A stretch of DNA of 64,000 bases from Ideonella sp. (GCA_016721465.1 JADKIA010000028.1:1-64000); one strand, 5' to 3'. Shown: positions 16,720-25,584, counted from the stretch's first letter. Program-made: numbers and translations. The notes: generated from the letters alone by a model not told the origin.

Positions 16720-19095
16720 ATGAACATTCGTCCGTCGTCCCACCGCCGTCCGGCGTTTGCCTGGCGATCCTTGACCGCCGCCCTGGCAGCCGGCGGCCTG
16801 ATGCCAGCGGTGCAAGCCCAGGCGGTCGACACCGTGGTGATCACCGCAACCAAGCGGAGCGGCTCGATCCAGGAAGTGCCGGTGGCGGTCTCGGCCATCA
16901 CCGGCGCACAGCTCGAAGAAGCGGGGCTCAAGAGTTCGCAGGACCTGTTTGCGCGGATACCGAGCGCGGACATCACGCTGAACAACGGCTCCACCAACGC
17001 CAACATCTACATCCGCGGCATTGGCACCAAGGGCGTCGGCGTGAACGCGGTCAGCGCCGTGGGCGTCTACGCCGACGAGGTGTCGCTGAACTCGCCGATC
17101 GTCAACGTGCTGCAGCTTTTCGACCTGGAACGGGTGGAGGTGCTGCGCGGGCCGCAGAACACGCTGTACGGGCGCAACACCACCGGCGGTGCGGTCAACT
17201 ACATCTCGGCCCGCCCTTTGCTGGGCGAGGGATTCAATGGCAAGGCCTCATTGACCTTGGGCAGCTATGCCCAACGCGACCTGGAGGCTGTGCTGGGCAC
17301 CGACCTGGGTGCCAACAGTGCGGTGCGCCTGGCCGTGCTGTCGCAACGGCGCGACGGGGTCTACGACAACGTCAACCTGGGCGAGAAGGTCTATGACCGC
17401 AATTCCACGGCGGCGCGCCTGCAGTGGCTGTTGCAACCCGCCAAGTCCACCAGCGTGCTGGTCAAGCTGCACGGCGAAGAGGTCGACCAGACCAACAAGC
17501 TGTGGAAGATGATCGGCCTGCAGACGGCGGCTGGCAACGCACTGGCGGACCCCACGCTGGCCTGCGCCGACGCCCAAATCGGCCTGGGCTCCAGCTGCGT
17601 GTCCCGCAGCGGTGCGCGCTCAGACCCGGCGGACACCACCACCTTCAGCGCCAGCCTTCACGCACCCATTGAAAAGGTGAGCGCGCGGGGTGCGTCCTTC
17701 ACACTCAACCAGGACCTGGGCCCGATCCGGCTCACGGCCATCACGGCCTACGAGAGCAACGACTACAAGAAGGCCGAAGACATTGATGCCGGCCCGCAGA
17801 CGCGGGGCAGCTTCGGCTTCGACTTCTTCCAGATGAGCCGGGCCAGGCAGTACAGCCAGGAACTGCGGTTGACCTCGCCCGCCGAAAGCAACTTGCGCTG
17901 GATCGGCGGCCTGTTCTTCTTCAAGGAGAACATGGTTGGCAACACCACGGCCGTTCAGTATGTCCGTCCCGACCAGCGGATCTTCTCGACCAGCCTGAAC
18001 CAGGACAACCAGGTGCAGTCGGCCTACGGCGAGATGGAGTACGACCTGTCGAAAGCGTGGACGGCGGTCTTCGGCCTGCGCCTGACCCGCGAGTCGCTGG
18101 ACGGCACCAACACCTCGGTGCGGCGCAGCCTGCTCGATGCGAACACCTTCGCGGCGCTGGGGGCGATCAACGGCCAGGACCCCATCAGCACGGCTCGCCT
18201 GATGGCCACGCCCTTCGTGGCCGGCACGGCTGGTGCCACGGGTTCCAACCCCTATGTGAACGCGCCCTACAGCGCATCCTGGGCCAAGAACGGCTGGAAG
18301 CTGGGCACCAAGGGCCAGTTGGACAAGGACTCGATGGTCTTTGCCAACGTGGCCGAAGGCTTCAAGGCTGGCAGCTTCAGCGCGGCGCCTGCCACCAGCA
18401 TCGTGGCAGGCACGAACCTTCCGAACCCGGCTTTCTTCACACCCGTGAACCCGGAGCGGCTGCGTGCCTACGAGGCTGGCTGGAAGACTGCCGTGCTGGA
18501 CCGCAAGCTGCGCCTGAACATCACCGCCTACCACTACGACTACCGCGACCAGCAACTGCTGTCGGTGCGCAACATCGCCGGAGACGTGTATGCCGCGGTG
18601 ATCAATGTGCCGAAGTCCCGCGTCAGCGGGCTGGAATTCGAAGCCAACGCGCGGCCGGCGGCGGGCTGGTTCGTGGACGCCAACATGGGCTTGATGAACA
18701 CCAAGATCGTCGATGGCCTGACCGATGGGGACGATTACACCGGCAAGCGCCTGACCAATGCCCCCAGGCTGACCGCCAGCGTGGCACTGCGGCGCGAGTT
18801 TGCCGTGCGTGACGACATGGTCCTGACGCTGGGCGGCGACGTCAGCTACCGCGCCGCACGCTGGTTCACCCTGGAGAACGACAACCTGCAGCGGGCCGAC
18901 GCCAACTCGGTGCTCAATCTGCAGGCGGGCCTGCGCTTCGGTGCACAGCAGCAGTACCGTCTGCAGGCCTGGGTGAAGAACGCCACCGACAAGGTCTACT
19001 TCCTGAACAAGTCGAGCTTTGTCAACGTGGGCAGCATGCAGGCACTCATTGGCGACCCGCGAACCGCCGGGTTGACTTTCGCCGCCAGCTTCTGA
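16720..19095 (+). CDS. TonB-dependent outer-membrane receptor
   Basis: The 791-residue receptor has a signal peptide ending near AVQAQA, a TonB box (VDTVVITATKR), and a plug domain with VPVAVSAITGAQLEEAG, IYIRGIGTKGVG and LFDLERVEVLRGPQNTLYGRNTTGGAVNYISARP. A 22-strand barrel ends in GLTFAASF with the terminal phenylalanine. The plug pattern belongs to the group often found in catabolic clusters for aromatic or plant-derived compounds rather than to siderophore receptors, though that is inference. It is preceded by GGAG and divergent from the E1 operon. It would use TonB energy to import the cluster's substrate. Confidence 0.92.
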   Translation: MNIRPSSHRRPAFAWRSLTAALAAGGLMPAVQAQAVDTVVITATKRSGSIQEVPVAVSAITGAQLEEAGLKSSQDLFARIPSADITLNNGSTNANIYIRGIGTKGVGVNAVSAVGVYADEVSLNSPIVNVLQLFDLERVEVLRGPQNTLYGRNTTGGAVNYISARPLLGEGFNGKASLTLGSYAQRDLEAVLGTDLGANSAVRLAVLSQRRDGVYDNVNLGEKVYDRNSTAARLQWLLQPAKSTSVLVKLHGEEVDQTNKLWKMIGLQTAAGNALADPTLACADAQIGLGSSCVSRSGARSDPADTTTFSASLHAPIEKVSARGASFTLNQDLGPIRLTAITAYESNDYKKAEDIDAGPQTRGSFGFDFFQMSRARQYSQELRLTSPAESNLRWIGGLFFFKENMVGNTTAVQYVRPDQRIFSTSLNQDNQVQSAYGEMEYDLSKAWTAVFGLRLTRESLDGTNTSVRRSLLDANTFAALGAINGQDPISTARLMATPFVAGTAGATGSNPYVNAPYSASWAKNGWKLGTKGQLDKDSMVFANVAEGFKAGSFSAAPATSIVAGTNLPNPAFFTPVNPERLRAYEAGWKTAVLDRKLRLNITAYHYDYRDQQLLSVRNIAGDVYAAVINVPKSRVSGLEFEANARPAAGWFVDANMGLMNTKIVDGLTDGDDYTGKRLTNAPRLTASVALRREFAVRDDMVLTLGGDVSYRAARWFTLENDNLQRADANSVLNLQAGLRFGAQQQYRLQAWVKNATDKVYFLNKSSFVNVGSMQALIGDPRTAGLTFAASF

Positions 19096-19172
19096 GCGCC
19101 ACAGGTCGGCACGCCGGGGAGGGGCATCGTGTTTCAACTATAGTTACGCGAGTCCTCTTCCCTGCTGTGCCC

Positions 19173-19928
19173 ATGAGCAAGACCGTCGCCAAAGCCCTGA
19201 CCATCCTCAAGCAGTTCACGCCCGCCGCGGGTGACCTGGGCGCCAGCGACGTGGCGCGGCTGCTGGGCATGGACAAGGTCATTGCCTACCGCCTGCTGCG
19301 CACGCTGGCGGCGGAGGACTTCCTGGTGCAGGACCCGTCCACCAAGAAGTACCGCCTTGGGGCTGGCCTCATCGAACTGGCCAGCCACAACCTGCGCCAG
19401 GTGCCGGCCACTGAAGTGGCGCGGCCCTGGATGGAGAGACTGCGCGACCTCTGCGATGAAACGGTGATGTTCGTCGTGCGCCGTGGCACGGAGACCGTCG
19501 TGTCACTGCCCCTGGAAAGCCGGCAGCCCATGCGCGTGACCGCGAATGTGGGTGATGCGGAGTCCGTTCACAGCACGGCCTCCGGCAAGGTGATGCTGGC
19601 CTTCGGGCCCGATTCGCTGTTCGACGAGGTGCTGGTGACCGGCCTGCCCGCCGTGACGCCTCGAACCTTGACCAGCCCGGACAAGTTGCGCGCCGAAGTC
19701 AAGCGTGTGCGCGCCCGCGGATGGGCCCTGGACAACGAGGAGTGCGTCACCGGCATCCGTGCGCTGGCCGCCGGTGTGTTCGGCCGCCGCGGCGAGATCG
19801 AAGGTTGCCTGGCCATCCGCGGCCCGGCCAGCCGCCTGAGCGATGCCGTGATCGAACGGCTGGCACCTGAACTCGTGCGCGCGGCGCGCGAGGTCTCCCA
19901 CAAGCTTGGATTCTCCTCGGCCGCCTGA
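19173..19928 (+). CDS. IclR family transcriptional regulator
   Basis: The 251-residue protein starts at the ATG at 19173. A GTG two codons upstream is an alternative. The N-terminal winged helix has VAKALTILKQF, GASDVARLLGMDKVIAYRLLRTL and YRLGAGLIEL. The C-terminal effector domain has VHSTASGKVMLAF, RTLTSPDKLRAEVKRVRARGWALDNEE and IRALAAGVFGRRGEIEGCLAI, all usual for IclR. It probably controls the neighbouring uptake and catabolic genes and may respond to an aromatic acid. Upstream, AACTATAGTT (19136-19145) contains a -10-like TATAGT and is a perfect palindrome. It may therefore be an autoregulatory element. Confidence 0.9.
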   Translation: MSKTVAKALTILKQFTPAAGDLGASDVARLLGMDKVIAYRLLRTLAAEDFLVQDPSTKKYRLGAGLIELASHNLRQVPATEVARPWMERLRDLCDETVMFVVRRGTETVVSLPLESRQPMRVTANVGDAESVHSTASGKVMLAFGPDSLFDEVLVTGLPAVTPRTLTSPDKLRAEVKRVRARGWALDNEECVTGIRALAAGVFGRRGEIEGCLAIRGPASRLSDAVIERLAPELVRAAREVSHKLGFSSAA

Positions 19929-20006
19929 GCCGCAGGCCGTGCCTTGAAGGGCGCTGCCCGGCAAGACGTGCGGCAATGCTGTCGCCGACCGCTGGACTCC
20001 TGAGTG

Positions 20007-20040
20007 TTTTGATAATTACAATCGACCTTCTTTTATAGAA
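20007..20040 (+). promoter_or_regulatory. Probable promoter of the gentisate operon
   Basis: TTGATA at 20009-20014 and TTTATA at 20032-20037 are separated by 17 bases, a good sigma-70 arrangement. The monooxygenase ATG follows at 20057, giving a short leader with no strong Shine-Dalgarno. TTTTGATA and TTTATAGAA here are repeated in the porin promoter gap at 8189-8215 on the other strand. Confidence 0.5.
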
Positions 20041-20056
20041 CCGATTGGACCCACTC

Positions 20057-21247
20057 ATGGACATCCTGATTGTCGGCGCCGGCATTGGCGGCCTCACTGC
20101 GGCCATTCGGCTGGTTCAGCGGGGGCACCGTGTGCGCGTGCTGGAGCAGGCCAAGGTGCTTGGCGAGGTGGGGGCCGGCATCCAGATGAGTGCCAATGCC
20201 GTCAAGGTGCTGAAGGCAGTGGGCGTGGAGCCTGCACTCGAAGCCACCGGCGTCAAACCCAAGGGCTTCGAGTTCCGCCGTTTCAACACCGGCGAAATGC
20301 TGCACCGTATTCCCCTGGGTGATGCGCACCGCGAAAAGCACGGCGCGGCCTACTACCAGATGCACCGCCGTGACCTGCACGACGCGCTGGTGCATGCCCT
20401 GCGCGCCGTGGCGCCAGATGCCGTGCGCCTGGACGCGGCCGTGCGGCAGGTTCATGAGGACGAGGAAGCCGCTGAAGTGGAATTGGCCAACGGCGAGCGC
20501 CTGCGCGCCGACCTGGTGGTGGGTGCGGACGGCGTGAAGTCGGTGGTGCGCCAGCATGTGCTGGGGGCGGACAAGCCGGTTTTCACCGGCCAGGTGGTGT
20601 GGCGCGTGCTGGTGCCGGTGGAGCGCATTCCGCAGGCGCTGCGCACGGACGTGGTCTCGACCATCTGGTGCGGCCCGCACAACCACGGAGTGATGTACTA
20701 CCTGCGGTGTGGCCAGCTCATCAACTTCGTGGGCTGCGTGGCCCGGCCCTGGGAAGAGGAATCCTGGACCTCGGCGCGGCCCTGGTCCGAACTTGACCAG
20801 GACTATGCGGGCTGGCACCCGATGGTGCGTGCCGTGGTGGAGGCGGCCGACCGCGACCAGTGCTACCGCTGGGCCCTGAACAGCCGCGTGCCGGCCATGG
20901 TGTGGAGCACCAGCCGCGTGACGATGTTGGGCGATGCCGTGCACTCCACGCTGCCCTACATGGCGCAGGGCGCGGCCATGGCCATCGAAGACGCGGGCGT
21001 GCTGGCCCGGGCGCTGGAACTGGACCTTCCGCTAGCGCAGCAACTGCGCGTGTACGAACAGCACCGCGCTCCGCGCACGCGCCGCGTGGTGGAAGAGTCC
21101 ACAGAGATGGGGCAGCTCTACCAGATCGACAACGCCGACGCCATGCGCCAGGCCTTTCACGACCGCAACATCGCCAAGTCTCGCAACGAGTGGCTGTACC
21201 CCTACGACCCCTTGACGGTGCCGCTGCAGCCGGGGAGCCTGGGATGA
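20057..21247 (+). CDS. FAD-dependent monooxygenase, 3-hydroxybenzoate 6-hydroxylase/salicylate hydroxylase type
   Basis: This 396-residue single-component flavin hydroxylase has MDILIVGAGIGGLTAAIRL as the dinucleotide-binding motif, LVVGADGVKSVVR as the DG motif and VTMLGDAVHSTLPYMAQGAA as the GD motif. The start is the ATG at 20057; a TTG four codons upstream is less likely. The next gene is a gentisate dioxygenase overlapping by four bases. The most economical reading is para-hydroxylation of 3-hydroxybenzoate to gentisate, with NADH as donor. Decarboxylating salicylate hydroxylase is the alternative, but it would give catechol, for which no ring-cleavage gene is present here. Confidence 0.85.
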   Translation: MDILIVGAGIGGLTAAIRLVQRGHRVRVLEQAKVLGEVGAGIQMSANAVKVLKAVGVEPALEATGVKPKGFEFRRFNTGEMLHRIPLGDAHREKHGAAYYQMHRRDLHDALVHALRAVAPDAVRLDAAVRQVHEDEEAAEVELANGERLRADLVVGADGVKSVVRQHVLGADKPVFTGQVVWRVLVPVERIPQALRTDVVSTIWCGPHNHGVMYYLRCGQLINFVGCVARPWEEESWTSARPWSELDQDYAGWHPMVRAVVEAADRDQCYRWALNSRVPAMVWSTSRVTMLGDAVHSTLPYMAQGAAMAIEDAGVLARALELDLPLAQQLRVYEQHRAPRTRRVVEESTEMGQLYQIDNADAMRQAFHDRNIAKSRNEWLYPYDPLTVPLQPGSLG

Positions 21248-22347
21248 GCAGCCCGGAAAACAGCGGTCATGCTGACGTGACCCTGGGCAGGCTGGAAGAC
21301 CTGCCGGCACCTTACCGGGCCGAACTGGGCGCGCTGAACCTGGTGCCGCTGTGGCCCAGCCTGCGTGCCGTGCTGCCGCCGGGCAAGCCCGCCGCCCGGA
21401 CCATGGCCACGGCGTGGTCCTACGAGGCCCTGCGGCCCCTGCTGATGCAGGCCGGGGCGCTGACCCCGATCGAGAAGGCCGAGCGGCGCGTGCTGGTGCT
21501 GGCCAATCCGGGCCACGGCCTGGAGAAGATGCAGGCCACTCCCGCCATCTACCTGGGCATGCAGTTGCTGCTGCCCGGTGAATGGGCGCCTTCGCACCGC
21601 CACACACCCAATGCCGTGCGCATGGTGGTGGAGGGCGTTGGGGCCTGGACGAACGTGGATGGCCAGAAGTGCGTCATGGAGCGGGGCGACCTCATCCTCA
21701 CGCCCACCGGCTTGTGGCACGAGCATGGGCACGATGGCACCGAGCCCGTGGTGTGGCTGGATGTGCTGGACCTGCCACTCATGTACTACATGGAGGCCTC
21801 GTATCACATCAACGGCACTCGCCAGGCCGTCAAATCCGGGCGCAGTGAGCAGCGCTATGGCCAGGGCGGCGTCGTGCCCACACCGGCCTACGACCAGCGC
21901 CAGCCCGACTACCCCCTGCTGCGCTACCCATGGAAGGACGTCAAGGCGGCCCTGGAACGCCTGGCGGCGGACGACCCGGCCCTGCAGCAGGTGCAAGTCT
22001 CCTACGTCAACCCGGCGACCGGCCAGGACGCCGAGAACGTGCTGGGCTTTCACGCGCTGATGCTGCGGCCGGGCCAGACGCTGCAACTGCCAGCCCGCTC
22101 ACCGGCCATGGTGTTCCATCAGATCGAAGGCGCCGCGGAGGTGCGCGTGCTGGATGCCGTGTTCGCGCTGGCCCAGGCCGACACCTGCTGCGCCCCCGGC
22201 TACAGCGAGCTTGTGCTGCGCAACCTTTCCTCCACCGAAGCCGCGTTTCTGTTCATCGCCGACGAGTCGCCACTGCACAGAAAGCTCGGCGTCTACGAGG
22301 TCCGGGACGGCGCGGCGAAGATGCCGGTCGGACCTCGCCCCGTCTGA
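21244..22347 (+). CDS. Gentisate 1,2-dioxygenase
   Basis: The 367-residue bicupin begins at an ATG overlapping the monooxygenase stop (ATGA). The first cupin has LLLPGEWAPSHRHTPNAVRMVVEG with the His ligands, followed by GDLILTPTGLWHEHGHDG. WLDVLDLPLMYYMEASY and the later RYPWKDVKAALERLAADDP are typical of gentisate dioxygenases. It would open gentisate between C1 and C2 to maleylpyruvate using Fe(II) and O2 in the cytoplasm. The product goes to the isomerase and hydrolase encoded directly downstream. Name options include nagI, mhbD and gtdA. Confidence 0.9.
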   Translation: MSSPENSGHADVTLGRLEDLPAPYRAELGALNLVPLWPSLRAVLPPGKPAARTMATAWSYEALRPLLMQAGALTPIEKAERRVLVLANPGHGLEKMQATPAIYLGMQLLLPGEWAPSHRHTPNAVRMVVEGVGAWTNVDGQKCVMERGDLILTPTGLWHEHGHDGTEPVVWLDVLDLPLMYYMEASYHINGTRQAVKSGRSEQRYGQGGVVPTPAYDQRQPDYPLLRYPWKDVKAALERLAADDPALQQVQVSYVNPATGQDAENVLGFHALMLRPGQTLQLPARSPAMVFHQIEGAAEVRVLDAVFALAQADTCCAPGYSELVLRNLSSTEAAFLFIADESPLHRKLGVYEVRDGAAKMPVGPRPV

Positions 22348-22392
22348 AGCTGACATCTCTTGCTTTCCATCTCACCTTACCCGCCGGACCTC

Positions 22393-23096
22393 ATGTCTTT
22401 CGCCATCACCCCCATGTCCATCGTCGGCGTCCCCATTGCCGGTACCTCCGACCTCTTCCCGGTTCGCCGCGTCTACTGCGTGGGCCGCAACTACGCGGCG
22501 CATGCACGCGAGATGGGCTTCGACCCCGACCGTGAGCCGCCCTTTTCTTCTGCAAGCCCAATGACGATGCCTCTATCGTGCCGGTGGCGGCGGGCAGCAC
22601 GGCGACGATCCCCTACCCACCGATGACGCAGAACTACCACTACGAGGCCGAACTGGTGGTTGCCATCGGCAAGGGTGGCCGCGACATCGCGACACAAGAG
22701 GCAGCAGATCATGTCTACGGGTATGCCGTGGGTCTGGACATGACGCGGCGCGACCTGCAGATCGCAGCGCGCGAGAAGGGTCGCCCCTGGGAAGTGGGCA
22801 AGGCCTTCGACTTCTCCGCGCCGATCGCTCCCATCACGCGCCGCGCCGACGCGGCAGGCGTCAACCAGGCGGGCATCGTGCTCGAAGTGGATGGCACAGT
22901 TCGCCAGCAGTCGACCATCGGACATCTGATCTGGTCGGTGGACGAGGTCATCGCCAACCTGTCCTCGCTCTTCACCCTGCAGCCAGGCGACCTGATCTTC
23001 ACTGGTACCCCCGAAGGCGTGGGCGCAGTTTCCGCGGGCCAAACGCTGGTCGTGAAGATCGACGGCCTCACCCCTCTGTCGGTGCGAATCGACTGA
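22393..23096 (+). pseudogene. Fumarylpyruvate hydrolase (FAH family), broken by a one-base deletion
   Basis: The reading frame starts with VRRVYCVGRNYAAHAREMG, the FAH-family entry motif, then shifts near the TTTT run at 22543-22546. If one T is restored, the frame continues as FFCKPNDDASIVPVAAG and joins the long downstream segment. That segment holds NYHYEAELVVAIGKGG, VYGYAVGLDMTRRDLQ, KAFDFSAPIAPI and LQPGDLIFTGTPEGVGAV. The repaired protein would have about 234 residues, as for NagK/MhbH. It should hydrolyse fumarylpyruvate to fumarate and pyruvate. The rest is intact with no other lesion, so a recent mutation or a sequencing error are both plausible. Confidence 0.85.
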
Positions 23097-23107
23097 GGGC
23101 TCGAGCC

Positions 23108-23752
23108 GTGCAACTTCATGGCTATTCCCGCAGCAGCGCCGCGTACCGGGTGCGCATCGCGCTCAACCTCAAGGGCCTGCCTTTTGACAGCCTGCCAGTT
23201 CACCTCACACGCGGCGGCGGCGAGCAGCATGGCGGCGCCTATGCCGCCCTCAACCCGGAGCGCCTGGTGCCCACACTGCAGGACGGCGACACGCGGCTGA
23301 CCCAATCGCTCGCCATCCTGGAATACCTCGAAGAGCAATACCCCAGCACACCGCTCCTACCTGCCGGCGTGGCCGACCGTGGCTGGGTGCGCGCCGTCGC
23401 CGCGCAGATCGCCTGCGATGCGCATCCACTCAACAACCTGCGGGTGCTTCAATACCTCGAGAAGACCTTGGGGGTCAGCGCCGAACAGAAGTCGGCCTGG
23501 ATCGCCCACTGGATCACGCAGGCCTTCGATGCACTGGAGACACGTCTGGCACGCGACGGTCGCAGCGGCCTGTGCTGCTTCGGCAACACGCCGACCTTCG
23601 CCGATTGCTGCCTGGTACCGCAGGTCTTCAGCGCGCGCCGCTTCCAGGTGCCACTCGATCCCTATCCGGACATCGTTCGGATCGATGCCCACTTGGCCAC
23701 CGTTGCCGCTTTCCAGCAAGCCGCACCTGCAGCGCAACCCGATGCGGAGTAG
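23108..23752 (+). CDS. Maleylpyruvate isomerase (zeta-class glutathione transferase-like)
   Basis: The 214-residue protein starts at a GTG 11 bases after the hydrolase gene. The N-terminal thioredoxin-like domain carries SRSSAAYRVRIALNLKGL, where zeta-class enzymes have SSCSxRVRIAL. Here the usual Cys position is Ala, as in some maleylpyruvate isomerases. NPERLVPTLQDGDTRLTQSLAILEYLEEQYP and the C-terminal helical domain with CFGNTPTFADCCLVPQVF follow. In this operon it most likely isomerises maleylpyruvate to fumarylpyruvate (NagL-like), possibly glutathione-dependent. Maleylacetoacetate isomerase is the homogentisate-pathway alternative. Confidence 0.85.
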   Translation: MQLHGYSRSSAAYRVRIALNLKGLPFDSLPVHLTRGGGEQHGGAYAALNPERLVPTLQDGDTRLTQSLAILEYLEEQYPSTPLLPAGVADRGWVRAVAAQIACDAHPLNNLRVLQYLEKTLGVSAEQKSAWIAHWITQAFDALETRLARDGRSGLCCFGNTPTFADCCLVPQVFSARRFQVPLDPYPDIVRIDAHLATVAAFQQAAPAAQPDAE

Positions 23753-23782
23753 ACGCCAGGACAATCACAAGGAGACACCCAC

Positions 23783-24751
23783 ATGCCCAACAAGTGGGTG
23801 AAAGCGCTGCTGCCCACAGCAGCGATGTGCCTGGCCGCCACGACGGCATCGGCTTGGCCGACTGAGCCCATCACGCTGGTCGTGCCGTACACCCCGGGCA
23901 CCGGCATCGACCTGATCGCTCGCCAGCTCGCGGCCCATCTGCCCGGAGTCCTGAAGCAGCCCATCGTCGTGGACAACGTGGCGGGTGCGAGCGGCAATAT
24001 CGGTAGCGAAAAGGTGGCGCGAGCCAAGCCAGACGGTCACACGCTCCTGGTCCAGGTCAGCACCTTGGTCATGAACAAGAGCCTGTACAAGACGTTGTCC
24101 TATCACCCCGTGAACGACTTCGTGCCGGTCGCTCAGACGTCATGGGGAACGCTTGTGCTGGTGACCAACCCGAACGTGCAAACGGCCAACTCGGTCAGCG
24201 ACGTGGTGAGCGCGGCCAAGTCCAAGCCCGGACAACTGACCTACGCCACGCCTGGCGTCGGAACGCCTCACCACCTGTCGATGGCCCTCTTCCTCCAGCA
24301 CAACAACTTGGACATGCTGCACGTCCCCTACAAGGGCACCGCAGGCGCGGTCACCGATCTGCTGGGAGGTCGCATTGACTACATGTTCCTGCCAGTGCAC
24401 GTCGCGCTGCAGCATGTCCAGGCCGGCAAACTGAAAGCCATCGCGACAGGCAGTGCAACCCGCCTGCCAACACTCCCCAACGTCCCTACCCTGGCTGAGG
24501 CCGGCGTGACCGCTGACAACATCGACATGTGGTACGGCGTGCTGGCACCGAAGGGGACACCGGCTGACGTGATCGCGCGTCTCAATCAAGAAGTCTCCAA
24601 GATCCTGAAGCAGCCCGACATCGCAAGGGCGTTCGAAGCGCAAGGCATGGTTCCCGCGACCTCTACGCCGGTTGAATTTGGCGCCTTGATTGCCAAGGAC
24701 GCGCAACGCTGGGCTGACGTGGTGAAGAAGGGAAACATCACGGCGGACTAA
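23783..24751 (+). CDS. Bug/TctC-family solute-binding protein
   Basis: The 322-residue periplasmic binding protein has AAGGAG upstream of its ATG and a signal peptide ending TASA near residue 23. Family features are ITLVVPYTPGTGIDLIARQLA, VVDNVAGASGNIGSEKVARAKPDG, LTYATPGVGTPHHLSMALF, VPYKGTAGAVTDLLGGRIDYMF and WYGVLAPKGTPADVIARLN. No TctA/TctB membrane partners are nearby, which is common for Bug proteins in Burkholderiales. It ends the gentisate operon. Its ligand is probably an aromatic acid or related carboxylate, but it might also be sensory. Confidence 0.9.
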   Translation: MPNKWVKALLPTAAMCLAATTASAWPTEPITLVVPYTPGTGIDLIARQLAAHLPGVLKQPIVVDNVAGASGNIGSEKVARAKPDGHTLLVQVSTLVMNKSLYKTLSYHPVNDFVPVAQTSWGTLVLVTNPNVQTANSVSDVVSAAKSKPGQLTYATPGVGTPHHLSMALFLQHNNLDMLHVPYKGTAGAVTDLLGGRIDYMFLPVHVALQHVQAGKLKAIATGSATRLPTLPNVPTLAEAGVTADNIDMWYGVLAPKGTPADVIARLNQEVSKILKQPDIARAFEAQGMVPATSTPVEFGALIAKDAQRWADVVKKGNITAD

Positions 24752-24844
24752 GCGGCCAGGCCCTCGGTCACCGCGAAGAGCGGCCCCGTGCTTCCAAAGG
24801 AGCCGCTGCTTGTGTGCTGGACGGCACCATCCAGCACGCCCGCC

Positions 24845-25040
24845 GAGCGCACCCTGCTGGCTTGGCAGCGCACGGACATTGCCTTGATGGGGATGGGCCC
24901 TGTCGTGGAGCGCTTCGGACTCTTTCTTCGCTGGGTGAATCCGCATGCCGCTTCACCTTCGCAGCAGGCCTGTTCTCTGTGGACTGGGGGTTGCCTTTCT
25001 CGTCATGGGCGCTGTGGTGGCCGTCTTGGCGACGCTCAGT
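24845..25040 (+). pseudogene. Remnant of a DUF202 (YidH-like) inner-membrane protein
   Basis: In one plus-strand frame ERTLLAWQRTDIALMGMG runs into VVERFGLFLRW, the highly recognisable start of DUF202 proteins. After a shift near 24935 the second membrane segment continues as GLGVAFLVMGAVVAVLATL in another frame. No usable start codon and no intact C-terminus were found. This is a degraded gene inside the 530-base stretch between the Bug gene and the toxin-antitoxin pair. Apart from this and the hairpins below, nothing else was recognised there. Confidence 0.65.
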
Positions 25041-25114
25041 GGCCGGCTTGTGGAGCCAAGCCTGGCGGTGCACAAGTCTGTTCTGGGCCGAGGCTCGCCA
25101 GAGAGCGCCCCCAT

Positions 25115-25142
25115 GCGGCGTTGCCGCCGCCCCCCACGGGGG
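25115..25142. repeat. Two small adjacent GC hairpins
   Basis: GCGGCGTTGCCGC (25115-25127) can form a 5-bp stem, and CCCCCACGGGGG (25131-25142) is a second dyad. They sit just after the DUF202 remnant. Short GC palindromes of this kind are often repeated between genes in Burkholderiales. A terminator role is possible, although no U-tract follows. Confidence 0.35.
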
Positions 25143-25281
25143 ATGAGCAAAGTAACCAAGTGACATTTGCTCATGAGCTTGGTGATCGGGCCGTCCGGTT
25201 GCGGCCGCAGGCTTTGGTGGCGGCTGGGGATTCGACGTCATCACCTTGCCTCCAACCAGGGGCAGTGATATTCTGGTCAGC

Positions 25282-25584
25282 ATGACTAGAAAAGTATCCA
25301 CACTGGCCGCCCGAACCGGGCAACCGCCGAGCAGTCGCTGGCGCCTTCAGGACGCCAAGGCTCGATTCAGCGAACTCGTGCGCATGGCCCACAGCAACGG
25401 GCCGCAGCACGTAACTTTGCACGGCCGCGATGCGGTGGTGGTTGTCGACGCAGACGAGTTCAATCGCCTGAAGGGCGCACGAACTGGCGAGTTGCTGATC
25501 GAGGCTCTGCAAGCGTCGCCACATCGCCAGATCGAGATCGAACCACGCCGTTCCGCGATGCCCGTGCGGGCCGTCAAGTTGTGA
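25282..25584 (+). CDS. Phd/YefM-type antitoxin
   Basis: This 100-residue protein starts at the ATG at 25282. WRLQDAKARFSELVRMAHSN matches the Phd/YefM DNA-binding fold, followed by PQHVTLHGRDAVVVVDADEFNRL. The remaining C-terminal part should wrap the toxin. It directly overlaps the PIN-domain toxin start by four bases, the usual translational coupling of type II modules. It probably represses its own promoter. Confidence 0.88.
   Translation: MTRKVSTLAARTGQPPSSRWRLQDAKARFSELVRMAHSNGPQHVTLHGRDAVVVVDADEFNRLKGARTGELLIEALQASPHRQIEIEPRRSAMPVRAVKL

Noticed and set aside
17620..19137. Minus-strand open frame of 505 codons opposite the TonB receptor
   Set aside because: The plus-strand receptor has a complete signal peptide, plug and terminal Phe. 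The opposite frame has no recognisable feature.
25115..25142. Possible CRISPR or attC-like array
   Set aside because: Only two different small hairpins are present, with no repeated unit or spacer pattern.
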